Assembly: GCA_024305745.1 (NCBI GenBank)
Contig: JAHRBS010000010.1
Span: 999,501-1,063,500 of the forward strand
Direction: 5' to 3'
Length of the DNA: 64,000 nucleotides
Source: Polyporus tsugae
Lineage: Eukaryota; Basidiomycota; Agaricomycetes; Polyporales; Polyporaceae
The position numbers were made by a program, and so were the translations under genes. Position 1 is the first letter of the stretch; every line of letters starts with the position of its first letter. Shown here one piece after another: positions 55,896-64,000 of the stretch. Below the pieces are notes generated by a model, which saw nothing but the letters and a program-made list of their open reading frames with translations, searched no databases and had not been told where the DNA came from.

Positions 55896-57652
55896 ATGTC
55901 CTCCCAGCAGTCCCACTCCGTTTCTCCGGTATGTCTGGTCCCAATCGCTTCCCTTCTCTTTGAGGGACGTCATCTGACTCGGAACGTCGGGTTCTTCTGT
56001 CCGCTTTCATTTCTGGTCTTCACCGACCTGCGCCTACACCACCCCACCATACTACTTGAACGTTTACGCACAGGCATTCCGCCGCTCACAGCTTGATTTC
56101 CAGATCCGTACCCTAGACAAGAACGGCAATGTCATTGACACCGTCGGATTCCAGCGATTCGGTTTTGATTGCGAGGTACCCCTAGACGTCCTCCGTTCCC
56201 TCTACCTTCGCCCCCACTATGTCGTTACCGCCTCCTCCGAGAAGAACGAGGATGTCGAGGAGAAGGAGATCGAGCACGCAAAGTTCACCGGTCCCTACGA
56301 TGCGTACCAGTCCAAGTCCATCTTTCACCCCGACACCCAGTCCATTTCCTACACCACCCTCTCCCGCTTCCCTCCCGTGAGGCTCCTCCCTCCCTCCCAG
56401 CGCAAGCGCATCCTCGTCACTGGTGGTGCCGGTTTCGTCGGCTCTCACCTCGTCGACCGCCTCATGATCCTCGGCCATGAAGTTACTGTGCTTGACAACT
56501 TCTTCACCGGCTCCAAAACTACCGTCAGCCACTGGGTGGGCCACCCCAACTTCGAGATGGTCCGCCATGACGTCGTTGAGCCGTTTATGATTGAATGCGA
56601 CCGTGCGTCACCCTGCTTTCCTCGCTACCGCGGAGCGCCCTGACTGATCGTGAACCGCGTGCAGAAATCTACCATCTCGCTTGCCCGGCCTCCCCTCCTC
56701 ACTACCAGTTCAATGCCGTAAAGACGATCAAGACGTCGTTCATGGGTACCTTGAACATGCTTGGCCTCGCGAAGCGCACCAAGGCACGCTTCCTCATCAC
56801 CTCGACATCCGGTATGTCCAGATGTCTGCTTTTATGAGGTTCCTTCACTGAAGTCACATAACTGTAGAGGTATACGGTGACCCTGAGGTGCACCCGCAAC
56901 ACGAGGACTAGTCAGTGTCCCCCCCGTATCCACCGTTCCGCCTCCCTGATTTTGCTCTAGCTGGGGACACGTAAACCCGATCGGTCCCCGTGCATGCTAC
57001 GATGAAGGTAAGCGTGTCGCCGAGACCTTGACATACGGTTTCCACCGTCAAGATGGTGTCGACATCCGTGTCGCGCGTATCTTCAACACCTACGGTGCGT
57101 TCCATCCTTCCCTCAGACAGAAGGCAGTTCCTGATCGTTTCTTGGTCGTAGGCCCTCGCAGTAAGTATTGAACACTGCGAGTTAACGCCAGCCGACTGAC
57201 TTGCTCTTCTAGTGAACCCCTTCGACGGCCGTGTCGTCTCCAACTTCATCGTCCAGGCCCTCCGCGGCGAGGACATGACCGTCTACGGCGACGGCAAGCA
57301 GACGCGCTCCTTCCAGTACATCCACGACCTCGTCGACGGCCTCATCGCGCTCATGAACTCGGACGAGACGCGCCCCGTGAACCTCGGCAACGGCGACGAG
57401 TTCACCATTGGGGAATTCGCGGAGCTCGTGCGCGAGATCGTCGAGAAGGTCCAGCGCGAGGACGGCGTCGAGCCCGCGCGCCGCGTGAACGTCGTATACA
57501 AGCCGATGCCCATGGACGACCCGCAGAAGCGCCGCCCGGACACGACGCGCGCGAAGCAGGTGCTCGACTGGCAGCCGCGCTGGACGGTGCGCATGGGCCT
57601 CGAGGAGATGGTGCGGTACTACAAGGCGAAGATGATCGAGGGCAGCCTTTGA
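55896..57652 (+). CDS. UXS1: UDP-glucuronate decarboxylase (UDP-xylose synthase), 444 aa
   Basis: Seven exons: 55896-55928, 56074-56602, 56665-56811, 56868-56910, 56961-57094, 57152-57160, 57213-57652. The short-chain dehydrogenase fold shows the NAD motif [34 protein letters not shown], the catalytic Ser/Thr region ITSTSEVYGDP, Tyr-x3-Lys in [22 protein letters not shown] and [20 protein letters not shown]. It converts UDP-glucuronate to UDP-xylose, used for capsule, wall or glycan xylosylation in basidiomycetes. About 110 residues precede the Rossmann core, as in fungal homologues. Exon 6 is a 9-nt microexon supplying the Pro-Arg of YGPRM; without it that conserved motif cannot be made in frame. 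Confidence 0.96.
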
Positions 57653-58815
57653 GACCGGAGGCAGGCTCTGCATCCTCCTTTTGTCGATACTCGATTCCTT
57701 CCCTCTTTATCGTGGTATCCTTCTGAAAGACATAGATACCTGCGGTTTCCAGGTTTAGTCTGACTACTCTGCTGTGGACAATACTTGGGGCTTTTCGTGA
57801 CGCTTTAGCTAATGGTTGAATGCGGTAGGCACGACGCCCGACGCACGACGGTACATAGACGAGATACTTACGGCATGCATGTGGCAGCACACACATAGTA
57901 ACGATGAAGAACAATGAAAATATACAATAATCAGGGCCTTGGTTGCAGAATCTCCTAGCGGGGGATGGACCCTCAAGTCACCAGGGGATACTTTTCTTCA
58001 AGTGTATATCTTCCCAAGCGCATTCGAATTCCTTGCAGAGGAAACATCTATCGTCGCCATTTCGCTGGACGAAGAAGCCTCTGGGATGAATATGCCGCAA
58101 CCTTCTTATCAACGGTGAGTACTTGAGTGGTCCGACTGTACGAACAGTGTAGAAGGTCTCAAAAACCGAATAACCACGATACATTCGATTATAACCAGAG
58201 TGTCGATATGCATAGTCTGATCCAACACGGCACTTTTCTCTATGCAACTCTCAAGAAATAATATGAGCAGGAGCCTGCAACGTGAGGATAAGCAAGAAGA
58301 AAGCAATGAAAGGGGGGGCGACGATAGTAAATGCTTCAGATAATAGCAGCGATGAAGATACAGAACTTAATGTGACGATGATATGTACCGACTATGGGGC
58401 CGCGTCGCGCCTCGCGCAAGCCTACTTACTACAGATATCGTGTATCGAGATGAAGCGTAGGTGCAGGTAGTGTATCCATATATAGCGTGAGCGCGATGAT
58501 TAATGTAAACACACCCCTTGCGGCCTCCGCCACGCTCCTGCCGAGGTGGCGACGGCGAAGGGTTGTTAAGAAGCGACGATGGTAAGACTAGCAAGATGGG
58601 GAGGCCGTCAAGACGAGAGGGGTCCCTGGGTTCTCCAAAACGACAATATGCCCGGTTAATAATCAAGAGAGGTTGCCCTGACCCGACCGGCAACGAGACG
58701 GTAGGGAGCCGCGGCCAAACGCCAGGTGATGAGTGAGTGAGCGCGAGACGGGGGGAGAGAACTCAGAGAAGCCCGTGAAGCCCGAAGCTCATCCTGCGGT
58801 CAGGTCGGGAGAGGG
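57653..58815. other. convergent intergenic region
   Basis: 1.16 kb between UXS1 and the hydrolase; no supported exon. Confidence 0.55.
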
Positions 58816-60906
58816 CTACCGGAGCAGTCGCCGCTGGAGGCCTGTCCCTGCACCGGACGCGATGACCTTCGCCATCGAGCCCTTGATGACGTGTTTGTCG
58901 GCGGGGCTCTGCGGGAGGACCGTCGCACGGCGGATGCGTGCGACCTGCTGTGCCTCCTGCGTGACCGGCTCCGAGGGCATGAAGAGAAGCGAGTCCTGCT
59001 CGACAGGCGGCGGGGGCCGGCGGGGAGGCTTCTTCTTGTCCTTCGGCAGGTCCATCCGCTCGGACAGCTCCTTGATGTCTGCGCACGCGAGTGGTGACGC
59101 AGCATCGGGTAGGGCGGGGTGCGGGTAAGCGATCATGGCTGAAGGGGCGCGGGTGGGAAGATAACGTACTGGAATACGAGAAGCCGTCGTTGGTCGAGTT
59201 GAGCCAGTGCTCGTCTTTGCGTTCTGAGTACCTGTGCGGGACACACCGGGCAAGCATATCAGCATCCTAAATCTTTCCGCGTTTGCCGAAAGGGGCGTGG
59301 GGTCGCTAGAAGACCCCCGATGTCCCGCGCAGGCACACGAGGTGAGTGAACAATACGTACTTGCGCAGGGGGCGACCATCAGGCGCGAGTGGTGACAAAG
59401 CTTGCTTCTGGCCCTCCAGGTAGATCTGGTAGAGCTCTTCCTGGCTTCTGCGGACCTCCTCCGTCACACAGCAGAAGGAGAGTGGGGAGAGGGGGTCACG
59501 TTCGGAGATGCTCGGGTCGTCCTTGAACTCGGCCAGTTGGTCCAGTGCAATCTTCATACGCCGCGCGTGTGGAATCTCACGGGGTTCGAAGTCGCTGCGA
59601 GCGGGAGCCTGTCGTGTTAGGAACTTGTTCAGGACCTGGTTGACGATGGAGGACGACAGCAGGGCAAGGTAACCGTGCGATGCTACGATGCGGTAAGAGC
59701 TGATGAAGTTGGGGAGGTAGAAATAGAGCTTACCCTTGACCGTGAATAGCTGCGCGCCATTGGGTACGTTGACCAGTGCCTGTCGCAATTGGTGCGCGTA
59801 CTCCATTGGATGCGACTGACTACGCTCGGACTGCACACACGGTCAGCACATGCTTGTAGCTCGACATCCGTGTACAAACCTGTATAATCAAGACTGGACA
59901 TCGAATGTTGGCGAGTTCATCTGAAGTCATCGGTGTTCTCTGCTGGAAGCAATCAGCTGGCGATCGGGCATCGAACGTAGGGTTGGACTCACGTTGAGTA
60001 CAAGATTGCAGTTGGTGATGACATTTGTTCGTCGGAAAGGAGGATATTGCACGGCCCAGAAAGAAATGAGCTGTTGTGGCGCATGCCAAGTCGGGAGCAG
60101 TCTCTTGACTGAACAACTTTCACACGCACCTCGTCGACCATATCCGGATGTGCATCCTGACCACACACACGTGAGGCTCCGGGGGCAATACTGGGAGACT
60201 TTGTGGGACTCACCAACGCATAACAGTTCACGAGCTCCTTAGTGGCCGTCTCAAAAGACTCTAGATCCTCCGCGTAGCACCACAAATGACACAGCTCCTC
60301 GAACGCATCGAATATTGTCTTCAACCTGGAGCTTCGTGTGAGGATCTGCGCTGATAAAGGGGGAATCGAAGGCGTACTCTGTTTGCGGAGTCACATTACA
60401 CAGCGTCAAACTCAGGCAGAGTTCCGGAAAACTGCCGTGGAAGTTCGTCAACATGGACCCACGACAAGCCGTGCCGATCGACACTCACAGAGTCGCGAAA
60501 CGCATCGCTTGCCACGAGTACAACTCCGGGGCGAAGATGTGGGCCGGGGGAAGACGAAGGTGCTGTTCATGCCAAGCTCAGCTTGGAGCGCACGAAATAG
60601 GGGATGAGAACTCACGTAGAAGCAGTGGGCCAAGTCCGCCGCCTGAACCCAGAGGTCATAGCGCCCTGTGGGCCGGTATAGGGACTTGCCTGTTGTACGC
60701 GTGTCGAACGCGATGATGTTGAAGTTAGCATGGAGACGAGGGTCGTCGAATTGGGGGTGGAGCCAGGTGTGGTCGAGGAACAGCGAGTGGAGCATGACCA
60801 GAGTCGGCTTCTCAGGATCGAAGCCGCTGACATTCAGCGAAGGCGAATTGGTCGTGTAGTATATCGACGCATAATCGTCGGGAGACACGAGATCGACGTA
60901 GGGCAT
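58816..60906 (-). CDS. alpha/beta hydrolase with C-terminal extension, 479 aa
   Basis: Eleven minus-strand exons: 60906-60616, 60562-60489, 60431-60378, 60325-60214, 60156-60130, 60070-59993, 59939-59880, 59830-59734, 59682-59361, 59231-59170, 59078-58816. The first half is an alpha/beta-hydrolase core: YYTTNSPS, PTLVMLHSLFLDHTWLHPQF, NIIAFDTRTTGKS, YDLWVQAADLAHCF, then LSLTLCNVTPQTE and ANIRCPVLIIQ. I did not find a clear GxSxG nucleophile elbow: the matching segment reads ATLFPELCLSLTLCN, so the enzyme may be inactive or the elbow lies across a junction I set wrongly. The C-terminal half has no named domain and a Pro-rich, basic end (KKPPRRPPPPVEQD). Function unknown. Confidence 0.8.
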
Positions 60907-61890
60907 AGCTCTAGAGGGCGGGGCTTTAATGCAAATGGAAGACGGGGCGGGCAAGGCAGGAGACGGCTCTGCACGACGCGCGCATGAGGAGAGAGGGTAA
61001 AGAGCGATCGCCGAGTCCGTGTACGCGAAGGTGTGGTCATCGACCAGTCGCAGTGGCCACGGTTCAGTTCTCTGTGGCAGGCGCGACTTGTCGCCCGATC
61101 AGCCGCTTGCCGCTAAATTGATCCCCCTTATGTCAAAAGCTCCTACCTTAATTATCTCACCACACGCGGCGGCACGCCTTCCCTGCCGTCCTGCTTGTAG
61201 TAGTACACTAGCACCGATTGAGTCCACCCGGTTCTTGCAAACATGCGTGGCGAACGATGTCATTCTGCACATGGCCCTGTGGAGAAACGGCGCAAGATCT
61301 GTGCGGAGGAGCAGAGCGCGCGCCCATCTTCAGGCGATTCTATATCAAGGCATGTATGGCCTCCTGTTGGGTTGGCTTGACTTACTTATTAGGAGAGCCT
61401 CACGCGGATAGGAGCAGGACTACCGATGCTTTGCCCTGCATGAACAGTTTTCTTGGAACTGATCATGATGATGGTCCAAGCAGGAGAGTGTTTGCGATTT
61501 GGGTGTCGATATTCTTTGACTGAGTGCCCTGATCTCCATCCTTCCCGCGAATAATCGCGAAAGACACGGAAAACGCCTTTCTTACCACAGCCAATCCTTG
61601 GCTTCCATCACTACTTTTAAGTACAAGTATCAATCATGGTAGACAGATAGCCTTTAAATGATGCCGCCGGATGCAGTATTGATGCAGTCCGGTTATTGAA
61701 ACATTGATTTGGCACCACAAGTCCACATCGAGTGACATCAAAATAGAACCCCAAACCCCATCTCCAGCTTGCACGTCAGGTTTGGCTTGGGTCTGACCTT
61801 GCAAGTTTGTTCCTCCAGGTGGGATCACCGCCGAGTCCACAAAGAACTGACGGTCTGCCCAAAGCGCAGCACGGGCGCCCCGATGCGCAT
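60907..61890. other. intergenic
   Basis: 984 bp: upstream region of the hydrolase and 3' flank of the next minus-strand gene. No supported exon. Confidence 0.5.
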
Positions 61891-63223
61891 TTATCCATCA
61901 CGGCCAGTAGGGGTATGTTTGGGACGGCTTCCCTCGGACCCGACAATCCCGCCCAACACTTGGACGATCTTCTGTTGACGCTGAGCAGGCGTGGCCCTAT
62001 CAGCACAGTTTTTATCAAAGAAAACCCTGAAGGGCGCCCATACCTCTCGGTCCGTAGCCAGCGTCGTGGGGAACATCGCGGGTACACCAAGCGCCTCGAG
62101 CGCCGCCTGCTGTTTGGTCACCAGGCCGTCCCACGCAGGCAGCACTCGTTGGCGATCGAACTTTTGAAGCTCTGCGCGGAACGACTCGGTCATCGCCTGC
62201 CACACGAAGCCGCATAATCAGCACTGAACATCAGAACGGCAGAGAGGTGGAAGGGCCTAGGCGAACATCGGCTTCATATTGTGTAAGGCCTGCCCCAATA
62301 ATGCCGGCCCTGCGTTTGCGTGCAAGACGCTGTGTTAGCGAGCATCCAAATTTCGAAGTCTCGTGTCGAGAGGGGGGCGTGTGGTGTAGCGCAGGCGAAA
62401 TAGCCCCGATGCACGTCCGACTGTAACGACCGCGACAACACTCACTTGGTGCGTGCCGCTTGGACCCTCTCCTCGTGCTTCTTCTGGATCTCTCGCCGCT
62501 CGCGCCAGAGCTGGCGCTCTAAGTCGGCCTGTTCGGACCTCATCTAGCCACGGTGCGAGGTCGCCCACTGATCAGCGAATCTGACTTCGGTCCGCGATCA
62601 TCGTCCGACTCACAGCTGCCAACGTTTTCAGAAAGTCTGGGTCCTCGGAAAGCCGCGCGAGGTGGGGCAGTGATTGCTGGAATGTGCACGCCCGCAAAAC
62701 CTCCGGCGGCGTGTGGGGTACTCGCGGATGCATGTCATCCCCATTCGACGCTGTCGCGTCTAGACCGGTATTTTGCGACTGGTCGGATGCAGGGGGGACG
62801 AATCCCGGCGTTATGACTGTGCGTGTTGCATGTGAGCGACTAGGGCCCGCTACCGCATTGAAGGCAGTAGAAGACTGCAACTGCGAAAGCAATGATGCGA
62901 CCGAGGGTGCATTCGAGGACGATCCGGTTCCGGAGTTCGCGAGTGCATGATTATCGGCGTGCGAGTCATGATACGGGTCTTCATGTGTATTCCTTGCAAT
63001 GCCAGGTCCTGTGTTGGCAGCGGTGTTGCCGTCAACCGATCCACTGGATGTATGCGCTTCGGTAGCCACATTGGTTCCATCTGGGTTGACAACCTTTTGC
63101 CAAACATCCGACGATTTTAGCTGATCAAGCAGTGCTTGAATAGCTGAAGTATCCTGTGAAGCAACACTTAAACATTGGGAAAGGATCGTGAGTGAATTGA
63201 CCTACGTTGATGTTGACTGACAT
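61891..63223 (-). CDS. conserved coiled-coil protein of unknown function, 313 aa
   Basis: Minus-strand exons 63223-63206, 63153-62614, 62543-62446, 62309-62267, 62196-62044, 61980-61891; all junctions are in frame. The first 120 residues are Ser/Thr/Asn-rich and probably disordered. From about residue 150 comes a conserved-looking block (VLRACTFQQSLPHLARLSED, DFLKTLAAMRSEQADLERQL), then a charged helix (WRERREIQKKHEERVQAA), a GAGLTQYEAD linker, a second helix (AMTESFRAELQKFDRQRVLP) and AWDGLVTKQQAALEALGVPA. The pattern of helices suggests a coiled-coil complex subunit. I cannot name the family. The 63-nt last intron has no in-frame stop, so retention is possible. Confidence 0.78.
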
Positions 63224-64000
63224 GGCTGCGGTCACGGTGGTGGCAAAACCGCCACGCAATCAGCGTGATCGAAACTGTGACACCGTCTTCACACGGAGTG
63301 ACCGTGTAGTCGGCCCGGCCTGGGCCAACGCTGTTACCTTTCCGCCGGAGTGATTTAATGTGATCAACCGAAAAACAGCCTGAAAGATCGACGCGAGATC
63401 ATCGACATCTACGACTTCTGGTACATTCTCGGTATATTGAAGAATGGATTGTGAGAATGCATCGCATAGAGTATAACGATATATGTGTTACATGGTTAAA
63501 CAGGGGTTAGAAAGTGAAGCGGTCTCAAGCATATGGGACAAGCTTGAACGCGGATCCGAATTACCCATCTTCCATTGACCACCGTTGTGCGACTCGACAC
63601 ACGCTGAAACCGCGTGTCCGAAAGACACTCATACACAGACCTTCTCGCCAGTGCGACAGCTCTAGATACTCGGGGGTTGGGTCAATTCCTCGGAGGCAAT
63701 GATCGGGGACTGGCCATCTCCACAACGCTTTTTATATAGCCCAACACGCCTTCTTGTCCCGAGTGCGCGGTGAACTTCTGACGCTGCGCAGGAAGTCAAG
63801 CATGAACCGTCAACCGAACAAGCACCAAGCATAACCGCAGGCAATTCATAACGAGGTTCGTGTGCGGTCATGGACCACACGACATCAGCACCCCGAACCC
63901 GTCAAGGCGCTGATACAGCAGGCATTCTTGTGGACATGTGTCCCGGTCGAAGAAGCAACCAGCTGCAGGTTGCAGGGCATTCATAACATCGAAGTCGAAG
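63224..64000. other. right edge of window, no gene recognised
   Basis: 777 bp upstream of the coiled-coil gene; AT-richer near 63420-63500. Only short frames without domains. Confidence 0.5.

Noticed and set aside
60071..60129. a 26-nt intron in the alpha/beta hydrolase (ending at 60104)
   Set aside because: A 59-nt intron ending in CAACAG at 60071 keeps the same frame and has a normal size; the apparent coding between the two acceptors is read-through.

Overview
The window is nuclear DNA from a filamentous basidiomycete, most likely a mushroom-forming Agaricomycete (I would guess a wood-decay polypore; the species cannot be fixed from sequence alone). The reasons are the dense small introns (mostly 43-70 nt, GT-AG with CTNAY-like branch sites), GC-rich coding DNA, a Zn2Cys6 regulator, a GH18 chitinase relic, a fungal mitofissin and a chromodomain Ty3/gypsy retrotransposon. 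I rebuilt exon chains by hand from frame, splice signals and family knowledge; every chain reported is a multiple of three.

Left third (1-23,000) is accessory and transposon-rich. It opens with the intact pol ORF of a Ty3/gypsy element and the start of its 3' LTR. Scattered over the next 16 kb are three copies (here called A, B, C) of an unrecognised family of tiny three-exon genes encoding 110-117 aa proteins. They share intron positions and phases, a xLPxYRxxHVxRFHPYPR motif and, for A and C, a promoter element. Copy B carries a 285-bp MITE with perfect 37-bp inverted repeats inside intron 1. An AT-rich ~1-kb inverted-repeat element at 19,742-20,749 contains large palindromes and a tRNA-like Pol III unit. 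Between these lie an isochorismatase-family hydrolase and a 1,207-aa coiled-coil protein.

The right two thirds (23,000-64,000) are gene-dense housekeeping DNA. In order: mitofissin Atg44 (+), OST subunit Ost2/DAD1 (-), a superoxide-dismutase-fold mitoribosomal protein (+), AP-3 mu (-), mitochondrial tRNA-modifying GTPase Mss1 (-), calcineurin B (+), ATP synthase subunit d (-), hexokinase (+), a Zn2Cys6 transcription factor (+), Hsp90 cochaperone Sti1 (+), a secreted deaminase (-), an aldo-keto reductase (-), a GH18 chitinase pseudogene (+), an NDUFA4-like respiratory subunit (-), ribosome biogenesis factors Nop9 (+) and Enp1/bystin (-), UDP-glucuronate decarboxylase (+), an alpha/beta hydrolase (-) and a conserved coiled-coil protein (-).

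Several neighbours share functions. Mitochondrial genes recur (Atg44, the mitoribosomal protein, Mss1, subunit d, NDUFA4-like), and the pre-ribosome factors Nop9 and Enp1 are convergent neighbours. Many pairs are divergent with short shared upstream regions (232-446 bp). No rRNA, CRISPR or confident functional tRNA gene was seen.
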